Program-made: the position numbers and the translations under genes
Shown here: positions 23,350 to 34,805 of the stretch, piece after piece
Layout of the letters: each line of letters opens with the position of its first letter
How positions within the stretch are numbered: position 1 is the first letter of the stretch
From: Acanthochromis polyacanthus
Taxonomy: Eukaryota; Chordata; Actinopteri; Pomacentridae
DNA: 64,000 nucleotides
Direction of reading: 5' to 3'
Assembly: GCF_021347895.1 (NCBI RefSeq)
Contig: NC_067135.1
Location: 23,385,847-23,449,846 of the forward strand
The notes under the pieces: model-generated
The model's input: only the letters and a program-made list of their open reading frames with translations
The model's database searches: none
Told to the model about the DNA's origin: nothing

Positions 23350-26300
23350 TGTTATTCACTTCACCTATCAGTGATCAGAATGTAATGCCTGATCGTTTGA
23401 CACGGAGAATGCACTGAAATAACCTCAGTAAACACGAGAAGTCTGGTGCAACTGATGGACTCGTATAAAGAATTTTAAATGTGCAGCCTCTTCACATTTG
23501 TCCTCGGAGTGCCCTGATTTAAATAATGAATTTGTTTAATCCATTTCCTGCAGATGTCCTGTGTGGCTGCTGATTTATTATGAAGAGAGCCGCCGGCCAG
23601 AGCAGTGCCTGTTGTACATCATAAATTTCCTAAAAGGCACTAAAGTTGCAGAGCCACTCGTGGTCCAAACACAGATTCACTGAGTCTTTAGAATGAATGA
23701 AAACAAGATTGAAACCCGCAGCACAAAGACGACGCCCGTGAATGCACCACACCGTCAGACTCGTCAGCTCAGTTAGTGCTTTCATCTGCTTTGCCACAGC
23801 AATAAAACAACCTTGAGGAGAAGCAAATGTAATTTAGCGTTCATTGTGATGGATCACCTCCTTGCAAGCGACTTTTAAGTCTTTTCAGAGAGTCGAAATG
23901 AAAGAAAACCAACAGAGGCTGAGAGGATGTGGTGCAAAACTGCATTCGTAAAGCTTCACGAAACCCCCTCAGATGTCAGCACGCCGCTGTAATTTCCTGA
24001 AAGCCGTGTGCATTGCTTCCCGCTTATCTAATAATCATCTAATGCATGTGTCAAACAATGTGATTTATTATAAATTCAACTATTTATTTTCCCTCTAAAG
24101 GCCTTGAGGCTGCAGGCCAAGTGTTTAATCCACCGCAGCCTGTGTTTAGGTTGGACTTAATTACAGCTCAGTAATATTCAGAAACAGACTTAAACCGAGC
24201 GAGATCACTTGGGACCATCAGAACCGGAGAAAACAGCATTTTAAAGACTAACGAAAAGCTCACGTTGCCCAGTGGACAGCCAGACATTAATTATTATCGT
24301 TTTAAGTGAGCATTCTGATTGGTTTTTGATTGGATAGGAATCTTGTTAGTGAATTACCAAACTCAGTTTTTTTGTTTTTTTTATTCATGCATTTGGAGAA
24401 AATTTCTCTTCTCGTACAGTTCCCAGGTGTGTTAGCTTGTGAATACTAAGCAGGATTTATATTCCCCTGGAAAGATAACAGAAGATAACATTTACTTTAT
24501 CTGCAGCAGAAGAACCTACTTTATTCCTGCTGACCGCTGGTGTGACTCCGAGTCATGTGCTTCGTAAATTTCCTGCTAGTGACGGCAGCTTCTTGAAATA
24601 ATAATAATTAATAATAATAATAATAATAATTGTGCAGTTTCCAGGTGGAACCCTTGCAGGTTCTCAGCCTGATTCTGTTTTTCAGTGTTGTCTTCAACAA
24701 TTAAAAAGAGAAAAAGAAGACTGAAGGCAGGAGAAGGAATCAATAACTGTAGCTCTCCTTTTTTTGTAGAAGTCGATATTAATACAAAGTTTTGCAGCTA
24801 TGTGAGACACACATGAGTGAACGTACTCTCAGCAGAACAGATTTCAGTATTTTATTTTTGTTCATTCTTTCTTCAAATAACAAGAAGCCTGTGTGCTGTC
24901 TTGTTGCTGCATGTATTTGTGGTTTTGTAGGCTCCTGTTAGGTTAATACTGTCAAAACCTGGATCTAGATTCATTACTGGTGAACCTCATTAATCCGATT
25001 GTTACAGAGTAATTTACTTTTTTTGCTTTTCTGGACATTTGTAATGCATGGCAAAAGAAAAAAAAAGTTTTGTAAACTGTGTCTTTTGCTCTGTGGGATA
25101 TTTTTGGAACAATATTGGTGTCAAAATGCAGAAAAAGCCTGACATAAAGCATCAATCTTGGTCTCGATTTTACCAATTAATTCTACTGCATGCAGTTCAA
25201 CCTTGTGCAGTAGAGAGAGCAGTATTAGGCGACTGTAAATTCATAACTTAGTGGCATATGACATGACAACAGGCTTGTGTTTGCAGCTAAATCTCACAGA
25301 TAAGGCATTTTCACCTCACAAACTTGAATATTTAAACAGATTTCTGCAACCAGCCGTGGCCCTGTGGCTCCTGAGGCCACTGAAAACCATTAAAGGAGCA
25401 TCCAGATGTAGATTTGCAAGCACTTCAAGTTTACGTGCCGCTTAATCATTTTAAATGCTAATATTTATACGTGCTGCTTTAACACTTTACAGGACCAGAC
25501 CTTCAGCTAAAAGCTAAATGGTCTGACAAAAACACTCAGTAAAGTTTATTCCGTCTTTCCGTTTCTTTCCTCGAGTGTCAGGCTGATGACAGTAAGTGGG
25601 CTGTGAAATAATAAGTGCAGTCAAAAGAGAGCGTTAAAGTCAGGGACAATGAAGCAACTATAAAAAGCAAAACCGAACGAAGGCGTCGTGTTCACTGTGA
25701 TGGATCGGCTCCGTCTGTGCACAAAGTTTACCGCACCGAGCAGGAACTGATGGCTTCTGAAGGGAGGAAGATGAGGTGAATCAGGAAAACAAACTGCTCT
25801 TATATACAAAAAACAAAGCCAGCACACTCCTCGCCTCTCCTCTGCTGTCTGCTGTTTATTTTGACGCTTTAATTGCATCGGACTGGTGGTAAATTTGAAG
25901 GCTCAAATTACATTAGCGGTGTGGCTCCCACCGAGCATTAAGCTGTCACATGCACACAAAAGCTGGAATCTTTAAATCAGCAAACAGCAGCTCAATATGT
26001 CAAAAACTTTAAATTACAGCCACTTTCCACCCACTGCTGGGAAAAAATAAAAAGCCCATGATGACTTCAACCTAGTGCAGGAAAATCTATACGAGCCATC
26101 CTTCAGAACCAAATAAATCACTGCACAAAGTTCTCGCTTCCAGGTCTAACTTTTTTGTTCTTATTGAGCAGCCAGTTAGTTCAGCGGGCATTACAATAAG
26201 TGCACTACTGTGTTATTGATATTTGTTTAACCCTTTGAACTGCCCTCAAAGTCTTTGTTCCAGTTTGGTGTAGCACAGATCAATAAAATTATAATAAAAG

Positions 26301-27049
26301 ACAAATAAAATTACATAATTGAATGAAGCCAGTGACTCATGTTTGCGACAAGAAAAATAATGTTGAATTTACATCTGATATCCAGCATTTTACTTTTTTG
26401 ATGGCATGTTAGCACTAATGTTACACATATTTTTTCCTAATTACTATATATTATTATTGTTATTGTCATTACTATGAGAAGATGCCTCTACTGCCGACAT
26501 TTTATGATGAGATTTATGTAAAGAGTATGAAATATATTGTATTTTTTTCCAATAATTTCAAGGCCAACATGTAAATTCTGTGGCTAATGTCATTTTAAAT
26601 CTCATTCCTTTTTTCAAGTTTTATGTAAATCTTGACGAATCACCAGAATAAAAAGGCAACAATTAGCAAGACAACAAGGAAAGATCGTAAAGTCTACGAT
26701 CATGGATTTAAATCGGTTACCACGTTCACCAAGCTTTAATGTCTTCTGCAACAGGTTCCAACACAGTTGTTGTGTATTGTGGCATTTTGCCAAACAGCGT
26801 TTTATAGATAAACAGAAACCAACGTCTGTTTTGCCTTTCTGCTAGAGGCGAGACAGAATCTGAGAACTGAATGATAAACTTGAGCTTTTACAGTGGACAT
26901 AGAGGAGTTTGTCTAGATATCTCCATAGTCTAGGATGCACAGTAAGACGAGATTTCTGTAAAATACAGGAAAAGTGATGCAAGATCTGGATATTGTAAAC
27001 TGTTCAGGAGAGAAAAGCAAGATCCAGCATGTGTTTTTAAATTGTTTTT
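23350..27049. other. Long stretch without genes; possible conserved non-coding DNA
   Basis: No recognisable coding or mobile-element sequence in 3.7 kb, the longest quiet interval of the window. There is an AAT microsatellite at about 24599-24631. The blocks at about 23550-23680 and 24000-24190 have balanced composition, few simple repeats and homeodomain-like TAAT/ATTA clusters, the look of conserved regulatory sequence. That is an impression only, since no comparison was possible. Confidence 0.4.
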
Positions 27050-27172
27050 ATATTTTCTTATGGCTGAAACCGGGACCAGGGTCCAATTTCATATTGTTTT
27101 ATGTGCAAATGTGGAATGATATGACAATAAAGAACCTTTGATCTTGACCTTGACTTTGACCTTGTGTGGCTA
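27050..27172 (+). mobile_element. 3'-terminal fragment of a Rex1/CR1-group LINE
   Basis: The phrase 'aatttcatattgttttatgt' leads to 'gacaataaagaacctttgat' and then the short tail CTTGACCTTGACTTTGACCTTG (tandem CTTGAC-type hexamers). This matches the general form of Rex1-type 3' ends (a downstream AATAAAG and a short tandem tail). There is no coding sequence, so it is a 5'-truncated copy. Confidence 0.6.
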
Positions 27173-27763
27173 GTCTTTACAAGACAAGAGCTTATCAGTT
27201 AAAGTGGTGAAATTAGCCCCAATCACAGGGTGATTTTATAAATTTAGTCATGTTTAACGGGTAGTTTACCCCATTTGCATGCTACAATTTAGATAATCAG
27301 CAGAAAGCACAGTTGAGGCTAAAGTTACTGTAATTAACTGTATTCTTGGTATTTAGTCTTAAACCCTAGCCTGACAGCGGCGTGACAAAGATGTCAGTTG
27401 ATTCTCAGAGTTCTAGTAAAAAATCCGAAAGGGTTTTTTCAGTGAATGTGCCAAAACCTTATGGCAGTACTAGAGTGAAAACTGCAGGTGTTAGGATATT
27501 GCTCTGGCCCCTGCCCTTCTTCCCCCTTTCTTCCTCTTTTTTCTCCTTTCTTGTTTCCTGATCTCTTTTGGTTTTATCCTGCCTTTCTGGTTCCCTGTCT
27601 GTCACCTCTCCATCATGTCTCTCTCTCCCTCCCTGCCACTCACCCTCCTGCTCTACCTGCACTCTACCTGCTGATTACCTCAATGACTGTCAGCTGCAGT
27701 AATCAGTAAATTCAGCTCACCTGTCCACAACCTCCCCTCACTATTAAAACCCCGCTCAGTCAC
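27173..27763. other. No gene; pyrimidine-rich spacer
   Basis: 27500-27660 is a C/T-rich tract on the plus strand and produces overlapping short frames on both strands. The sequence flanking the MITE at 27767 appears continuous with that at 28388 ('gctcagtcac' and 'tctctgttgg'). Confidence 0.45.
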
Positions 27764-27766
27764 TTA

Positions 27767-28387
27767 GGCTACGTTTATACGAGGACCATCTTAACAGAAA
27801 ATGCAAAAGTGGCGTCTTGTCATTTCATGTTTAGACGAGCAGTTTTGAAGGAAATCTGCGTATATACGGTGACTCTATAGTGTGTGGAATTCGATTGGAT
27901 ATGCATGCCAGGCAGCTGGGTGGCGCTGTGATAAAACTCCGCCATGTCTACGTGCATGCGTACTATCTCCCTTTTTGGATCTCCGCCGCGGTAAATGTTC
28001 ATGAATGGAATCTGTACAGATTCTGCACGTTTGTTGGTACGATTCCTGTAGTGTACATAGAGCTACCAGAGTTGCTTGAAGGTACGAAGGATGGAAATAA
28101 TCACACATCTTTGTTTACGTCCTTGTACCGGCCGGCAAACCAAAGCACCGGTGCACGTATGTGATGTAATCACGTACGCGACGTGGTCAGATCTCGGCAA
28201 AGTTTTGCGTTTTGCTGTTTAGACGGAAACGTAACGGCGGAGCGTTTTCAACTTTTCCACTCTGGAGGCCGGTTTCAAATTTTTGTGTGTTCAAGCCCCC
28301 AAAATGCCGTCCTCGTATAAACGATAGGGTGTTTCGTTGACATATTTTGACGTTTTTACCTGCAAGTGTCCTCGTGTAAATGGCCCC
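27767..28387. mobile_element. PIF/Harbinger-like MITE with TTA duplication, 621 bp
   Basis: Ends are GGCTACGTTTATACGAGGAC and, inverted, GGGGCCATTTACACGAGGAC (15/20 identical). Both sides are flanked by TTA (27764-27766 and 28388-28390), the TWA-type 3-bp duplication expected of PIF/Harbinger. The inner arms also pair ('tgtttagacgagcag' and 'tgctgtttagacggaaac'). The interior carries CpG-rich stretches and no transposase. The frame at 27880-28164 has no domain. Confidence 0.7.
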
Positions 28388-28859
28388 TTAGTCTCTGTTG
28401 GATCATAGAAGCTGTTTCCCCACCTCTGAACTGCTACATGGACTCTTGTGCTCCTCCCCCTCCTGAATTCCCCCCTCTTGGACTCTGTTGCTCTCCTGTC
28501 TGTTCTTGGGTTTCCCCCAGCCTGTTTGTTAGTTCCCTCATAGTGTAAGTACCTCTCCTTAGCTCTGTTTAGTATTCGTAGACTTCCATTTCTGTATTCT
28601 TAGTTTTGTTTTGTTCTGCTCCCTCTACTTCAGTGCTTAGTTTATGTATTGGTTTAGCTATTTGATTTCATAAAGGTCTTTCATTTATTCTTTTGACTGC
28701 CAGTTATCTGTGGCTGCACTTGGGTTCTCTTGAATAAATAACTAGAATACCTTCTCTGGACACCATGTGGACCAACCAACATGACAAAGTTTCCAATAGT
28801 TGACAAAATATAGAAGATATCAGGAGATGTTACCTACAAATGATGAACATGTGACCAGA
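28388..28859. other. No gene seen
   Basis: C/T-rich spacer between the MITE and an L2 remnant, with no recognisable feature. Confidence 0.4.
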
Positions 28860-29520
28860 AATATGCATTGATCCATTGAGTAGATTGTTGAGATTAAATG
28901 GTGGATCAACAATGCTGCCTTCAATGCTAGAAAATTTAAGTTTTGACAGTTTTGTACACTTGTGCTCTCTTAAATTAGTATTCAAATGTATCAGTAACCT
29001 TGCACCTGAACCTCTTCATCAATATATTCAAAGACGGAACGAGAAGCACAGTGGAAGGAAACTGCAGGATTCAATGCCGTAGAACCGCTTTTGGACACTC
29101 TGCTTTTTCAATCAAAAGTTGCAAACTTTGGAACATGTTACCAACTGAAATAAAATCAATAACTAATATTAAAACCTTCACAAAAGAAGTTGAGGTGTGG
29201 CTTAAAGCAAGCCAGCGCTGTACTCCCATTTAAAGTGTTGTAGTTTGATTTTACTTTTTATTTTCCTTCTTGCATTTGCTTTATAGATTTGTGGGGATTT
29301 TTAACTTAATTCTGTAAGTTATGGTTGTATTTGTTTAGGTTTTTTGTATATTGTGCTTTTAAAGCATTGTGATCTTGTATGGTTTGGTTGTTTTTAAAAG
29401 CCCAACTAGGGACAGGGGTTGAGATGCTCTAACTAAAACTCTACATGCAACACATCATATTCATGAACCGTATTGAGACTGTTAATTGCATTGTCCCTAT
29501 TAAATAAAGGCTGCAGAAAT
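28860..29520 (+). pseudogene. L2-type LINE remnant: C-terminal end of RT ORF and 3' UTR
   Basis: The upstream frame (28876-29082) gives the post-RT region (LPSMLENLSF..FKCISNLAPEPL). After a frameshift near 29040 the adjoining frame gives the family's C-terminal block: RTAFGHSAFSIKSCKLWN, then LPTEIKSITNIKTFTKEVE, ending at 29233. L2 and related LINEs typically end in such a 'G..LWN.LP..I....S...FK..L' block. The 3' UTR runs to an ATTAAATAAAGG motif at about 29498. It is 5'-truncated and frameshifted. Confidence 0.75.
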
Positions 29521-30585
29521 ATTGCTGTTGAACGTTTACAGAGGCCTCAGTGTCAGTAGATGGTTCATCGTTTCGGTCAATGCTAACATCTGCATCAAGA
29601 AGAAGTTCTTATAGTTTCTGGTAGAGTAGATTTTCCTGGGGCTTCCTCTGAGGTGTAACGGACTTTGTCTAAATGTGGATTGGGGTAAATGAGAATTAAA
29701 GTGCCTCTGGATCGTTTCACCGAGTCTAAAGCTGCATGTTTGTTCCTGTTCCAGACTAAAAAGCACACTATGTTGGATGCTTCAAGGTCAAAGGAAGTGT
29801 TTCCGAAGCTCACTTGAATGCAGCACGACACTAAAGCAGCTCATCGACGGGAGATTGTTCCACGTGAAGATCAAAGCGGTGAGTAGATCACCACGACAAA
29901 CCGTCAAGCAGCTTCTCATTATGAGGTCGAATTCAGCTCAGTTGTTCATAAGGACAGAAAAGAAATTGTGTTATTTAACCTGCCAACTGTCAACTACGCA
30001 AACTTTTTCATTCCCTTAATACTTTCATTTTAATGCGTCATCTCACATTCTCATCAGCTGCTTTGTAGATGTAGAACTTGGTCTTTAGCCACAGCCTGTC
30101 AGATGTCTTATAGTGTGATGTCAGGCCTCCGTTGTTGATAGACGACGCAAGATTTTGCTGCATTTCTGTTAGAAGTGTCAAAGCGGAGTTTCTAAAGGTT
30201 CTTCTCAGGTGAGATCCAGAGTCTCACAGTTCCATGGCTGCTGCTCTGGCCATGTTCAGACAAAGAATCAATGTTTTTTTTTTTTTTTTGCACCATCTGT
30301 CCTTCAAAGCAGAACTCCCACGTGAGGCCAGCACAAAGACACTGGCTGCTATACAGTTCTCTCGCTCTCTCTCTGTTTTTCACACCTGTCTCCTCATGTT
30401 GCATCCAATGGCTCTATTTACCATACATAGAAACAGTTTTTTCCCCCTTCTGTTTCGCTTTGAGAAAGTTTGACTTCCAGGAGATTCGGATGGCTTGACA
30501 TTAATTATCTCAGTGGTTTGTTGTAGTGGTGTCTGCTTTTTGCTGTTGGTGAACATGTCTGATCTGTTTTTGCTGCTGCGTTTGT
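29521..30585. other. No gene seen
   Basis: Unique-looking sequence with an 18-base T-run at about 30274-30291. Short frames on both strands lack domains. Confidence 0.45.
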
Positions 30586-31478
30586 GGATTTATCCAAAAC
30601 ATTTGATTCTATTGACCACCATATGCTGATATGCAGCTTACACTACTGTTCAAAAGTTTGGGGTCACCCAGACAATTTCATGTTTTCCATGAAAACTCAC
30701 ACTTTTATTCATGTGCTAACATAACTGCACAAGGGTTTTCTAATCATCAATGAGCCTTTCAACACCATTAGCTAACACAGTGTAGCATTAGAACACAGGA
30801 GTGATGGTTGCTGGAAATGTTCCTCTGTACCCCTATGGAGATATCCCATTAAAAATCAGCCATTTCAGATAGAATAGTCATTTACCACATTAATAATGTC
30901 TAGACTGGATTTCTGATTCATTTAATGTTATCTGCATTGAAAAAACCTGCTTTTCTTTCAAGAATAAGGACATTTCTGAGTGAACTCAAACTTTTGAACA
31001 ATAGTGTAGATAATATTGGTCTTGACTATGTCATGGAAATGGTTCAACAATTACTTGTCTTATCGTCAATCTGAATTTTTGCCTCTGTCAAAAGGAGTTC
31101 CACAAGGTTCAATCCTGGGTACAGTTCTTTTCGCAGTTTGTGTTGATAGTATCTCATCCGCCATAACAAACTGTTCTGTCTATACGCAGATGACACGACT
31201 CTGTACTGCTTTTCGGATACAACAGTCAGCCATTCAATCAACTCTTGAGCACTTGCAGAATGCATTGTTCCAATTAAAACTTGGTATTAATGCTAAAGAA
31301 GACTAAATATAAGCCTTTCTCGAGATTCAGAGAATTCCCTGAAGGCATCACCACTTTGACCAGGCAAAACATCAAGAGAGTTTCCAAATATAAACATTTA
31401 GGCATCTATCTGGACCAAAAACTCATATTTAAATCTCATATTGAAATGTTAGTCTACATGTTACTACAGGAAATGTGA
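30586..31478 (+). pseudogene. L2-type LINE reverse transcriptase remnant, split by a MITE
   Basis: Before the MITE the plus strand encodes VDLSKTFDSIDHHML (from about 30588), the L2-type palm motif in which the canonical form is DLSAAFDTVDH. After it come WFNNYLSYRQSEF and GVPQGSILGTVLF (31080-31130). The YADD box region is degraded to YTQM, and the C-terminal part ends with KYKHLGIYLDQKLIF (about 31390). At least two frameshifts are present: one before the FNNYL block and one between the halves ending 31306 and beginning 31281. Non-functional. Confidence 0.8.
30641..31006. mobile_element. Tc1/mariner MITE, 366 bp
   Basis: TA-flanked on both sides (30639-30640 and 31007-31008). Ends are CACTACTGTTCAAAAGTTTG and, inverted, CACTATTGTTCAAAAGTTTG. 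It is a member of an abundant fish MITE family with the phrases 'ttcatgttttccatgaaaac' and 'gttgctggaaatgttcctct'. Removing it restores the L2 frame around CSL|DNIG. Confidence 0.93.
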
Positions 31479-32149
31479 TATTTTTACACAAACAGAGCTA
31501 CGTTTATTGCATTGGTTTGTATTTATCTATAAAATGCTGATTGGCAGCGGCTTTCTAACATTAGTAACTAGCTGCTTGTCTTCATTACAGTTCAACAGTG
31601 TTTATTTCATAGATTTACGTGTACTTTTTTTTGTCTCTTGATTGACCATGACACTTCAGTGGAGCAGTTTGCACTTGAATAGTCTGACTCAGAGGATGTA
31701 GGCTGCAGGTCTAAACCCGCCATCGGCTGCTCATTTCAGTTGACTTTCTCCTTTTTGCTACGTCCATGACACCATTTTCAAAATCCACTTCAGTACAGGA
31801 AACAACCACCTCTGGGCAGCACACTGAACATTAGCCCTGCTAGTCTTTTTTTTTTTTTTTTTTTTTTTTTCAGAGGATAATATCTCCCTGCATGCAAATG
31901 TTCCACCACAGGGACATCCTTTCCTTCGATCAGTCTCAGATGTTTGGTTTACAGAGGTTTTTACCTTAAACTGGTAGTGAGGTTAAGCCAGACCGTTGTG
32001 GACGACACTAGAGTAACGCACAGCTCATATTATGTTTTTTTCTTTTCCCTCTCTAACTCTTTGTTTCTGCAAAGGTCAGCTGCACAAATATGCATGTCGG
32101 CAGTCACAAAAAATACAAATTCGACATGAAAATCTTTGGTCCTGCCATG
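31479..32149. other. No gene; 25-base T-run
   Basis: Contains an uninterrupted T25 tract (31846-31870). There is no recognisable element until the RT similarity starts near 32150. Confidence 0.45.
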
Positions 32150-33061
32150 GAAACTTAGCCACTTCCGTTCCAGCACCTGCATCCGTCTCTGTCACAGAGA
32201 CAGGGGTGATGCTGGAGCTTCAGAGACTTTGCTCTGGGAAGGCAGCTGGCCCAGATGGTGTATGTCCAAGACTGCTTAAAGACTGTGCTGCACAACTGTT
32301 TCAACCTCTCCACAGGATCTTCAACCTGAGTCTACAGCTGGGGCAGGTGCCTGCTCTATGGAAAACATCCTGTATTGTACCAGTACCAAAAATCAAATGT
32401 CCGGCTGAACTAAATGACTACAGACCTATTGCTCTGACCTCACACATAATGAAAACTCTGGAGCAGCTGGTTTTACGTCTCCTGAGGCTTGAGGTCAAAG
32501 ACAAACTCGATTCCTTGCAGTTTGCATACAAAGAACACATTGGAGTTGATGATGCCATCCTCTTCATGCTTCACCATATCCTGTCTCATCTGGAGAAACC
32601 TGGAGTTTATGTGAGAATCATGTTCTTTGATTTTTCAAATGCATTCAACTCCATCCAACCCACCATCCTCAAAGACAAGCTCACAGAGATGGGAGTGGAT
32701 CCTTCCTGTGTTTCATGGATCACAGATTACCTGACAGGAAGGCCACAGTTTGTCAGGCTGGGGAACTGTGTTTCTGCGACATTAATGAGTAGTACTGGGG
32801 CTCCACAAGGAACAGTCCTGGCCCCATTCCTGTTCACTCTGTATACATCTGACTTCAAATACAGCACTGAGTCCTGCCACATTCAGAAATACTCTGATGA
32901 CACTGCTATCGTGGCATGTATCAGAAATGGACATTAAGCTGAATACAGAGATCTGATAAGTGCCTTCAGTGACTGGAGCCACAAAAACTGCCTGCTACTC
33001 AACGCCTCAAAGACAAAGGAAACTAGATGAGCCCTCAGTAGAGGGCAGAACCACGCCCTCT
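32150..33061 (+). pseudogene. Rex1-type LINE reverse transcriptase, 5'-truncated, first segment
   Basis: Open RT frame with the canonical order: LCSGKAAGPDGVCPRLLKDC, LNDYRPIALTSHIMKTLEQL, DSLQFAYKEHIGVDDAILF, FDFSNAFNSIQPTIL, GAPQGTVLAPFLFTLY, and the catalytic box KYSDDTAIV (Y-S-D-D, about 32889-32900). An in-frame TAA (32935-32937) cuts the frame after IRNGH, although the following codons (AEYRDLISAFSDWSHKNCLL) still look like RT. The endonuclease half is absent. The segment from 32774 to 33061 is repeated at 34221-34508 with the same TAA, so the stop predates the duplication. Confidence 0.88.
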
Positions 33062-33070
33062 ACTCATGCC

Positions 33071-33545
33071 CAAAATAACAAAAACAAGATGCAAAATAAC
33101 AAAGACACAAAATGACACAAATTGATACAAATGAGACACAAAGTGACGCATATGAGACACAACTGCAAAAAAACAACAAACATGACACCAACTACACGAG
33201 ATGCAAAACAAAAATGAGACACAAAACGAAACAAGACACAAAAATGAGACACAAAATGAAACAAGACACAAAAATGAGACCTAAAATAAAGACACAAAAT
33301 GACGCAAATGAGACACAAAGCAACAAAAGTGAGACACAAAAGAACACAAATGAGACACAAAATCACAAACACAAGACACAACAAAATGAGACACTAAACA
33401 AAAATGAGACAACGCAACAAAATGAGACAAAACAAAAATGAGACAAAACAACACAAAATGGCACAAATGAGACATGACCAACACAAGACAAAACAAATTT
33501 TGAAAAGACACAAACGATACAAATAAGGCACAAAACAACACTGAT
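33071..33545. repeat. Minisatellite, AATGAGACACAAA type
   Basis: Irregular tandem variants of 'aaaatgagacacaaaacaa'. The array is A-rich and T-poor on the plus strand, related in style to the 19-21 kb array. It is shared with 39186-39715. Confidence 0.9.
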
Positions 33546-34223
33546 CTGGAAGGTTTAAGTAGATGGTATATGTCAAAATAACATCTAGATAAATACCAGG
33601 AAACGACAACACAAATCAATTTTGTAGACTTGAGTTGTTGATGGTTTTGGAGTTGTGGCTGATCGGTGCACGTTCCAAATGTGTTTCCTACTTGAATGCT
33701 AGTGGCTAATTTCTGATCTCAGAGTTGTGAATACGTGGGCTGTCCTGTCATTTGGTTGGATTCGCTGCAGTGCATGAAACTTTTTCTAATTGACTGTGTA
33801 ACAAACAGGATGTCGGATATTGATAGTTGTTGGCAGTCATGATGTCCAGCATCCAGCCAGGCTCGGTGTAATTATAGAGCGGCTTGTATTGGTGGGTACT
33901 GATGAGGATCTGCCAAGTCGAATCTGAAATTTCCAGCCCTGTTGTAATCCCACGTTTTGTCTTGAAATTTCTCAGTAAAGGCAACATAGCGGCAATTATT
34001 TCCCACTATATCCTAAGAAAAACCAGCCATCTTTACGTCATAGCATATAGTACCACTTGTTCCTATTAATTCAAGTGACATTAGCCTGCTCATTGCTGAC
34101 AGGGCTGCCATCCGGTTGCAGTGTTCGGATTTTGAAACATTTCTTCTGTTAATCAAGTCTTGTTCTTCAAGTAGACGACCAGGTATTAATTGGCAGCTAC
34201 CACAGTCCCAGCCAGCACTCCTG
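33071..34223. repeat. Inserted duplicon, copy 1 (partner at 39238-40407)
   Basis: Sits inside the Rex1-type LINE. The left part (to about 33545) is the AATGAGACACAAA-type minisatellite. The right part (33546-34223) is non-repetitive and matches 39716-40407 with only a handful of substitutions and small indels (about 98% by eye). It ends at the shared bases CTG, where copy 1 switches into LINE sequence and copy 2 into other DNA. The first nine bases (33062-33070) match neither. A minus-strand frame of 79 codons (33748-33987) is shared with copy 2 but has no recognised domain. Confidence 0.85.
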
Positions 34224-34508
34224 CGACATTAATGAGTAGTACTGGGGCTCCACAAGGAACAGTCCTGGCCCCATTCCTGTTCACTCTGTATACATCTGAC
34301 TTCAAATACAGCACTGAGTCCTGCCACATTCAGAAATACTCTGATGACACTGCTATCGTGGCATGTATCAGAAATGGACATTAAGCTGAATACAGAGATC
34401 TGATAAGTGCCTTCAGTGACTGGAGCCACAAAAACTGCCTGCTACTCAATGCCTCAAAGACAAAGGAAACTAGATGAGCCCTCAGTAGAGGGCAGAACCA
34501 CGCCCTCT
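34221..34508 (+). repeat. 288-bp duplicate of Rex1-type LINE RT segment
   Basis: Identical to 32774-33061 except for one base (C at 33002, T at 34449). It includes the GAPQG and YSDD motifs and the same nonsense codon. It flanks the inserted duplicon on the right and is followed by the rest of the LINE. Confidence 0.97.
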
Positions 34509-34805
34509 GCTGGCGAAAACCCTGTCCTCCCTATACAACTGATGCAATATGTATCAATTTTGATCATCTTACGTATCTCCCTCCCTACTTGATCTGCTGA
34601 CCTGTAACTCCACAACTGAGCAGGGGACCTTAGACTGATCTTTTGTGCCAAGTTTGATTATCCTGACTTCAGCGGTTGCAGAGATATTGGACTGGACATA
34701 GCCACATACATACATACATACTTGCCCAGCCAGATACCGCACCGAATGCAATAACCCCGCCGACGTACCCGTCGGGCGTGTTTTTTTTTTTTTTTTTTTT
34801 GGTTA
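34470..34805. mobile_element. Unclassified insertion ending in a T19 run
   Basis: Between the LINE phrases 'acaaaggaaa' and 'atgatcatagatttctgcag' the expected continuous coding sequence (SKTKE|MIIDF) is broken by about 335 bp. The insert opens with a hairpin, AGAGGGCagaaccacGCCCTCT. It contains a short (CATA)n tract and closes with a second hairpin, CCGACGtacCCGTCGG, followed by T19 (34782-34800). No target duplication is evident. The head of this insert (to CGCCCTCT) lies inside the 288-bp duplicate, so it was there before the duplication. Confidence 0.55.

Noticed and set aside
33035..33619. Hydrophobic-looking minus-strand frames with repeated CLIFVSFC-type text
   Set aside because: Same cause: the AATGAGACACAAA array read backwards. 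The same frames recur at 39.1-39.8 kb because the array is duplicated.
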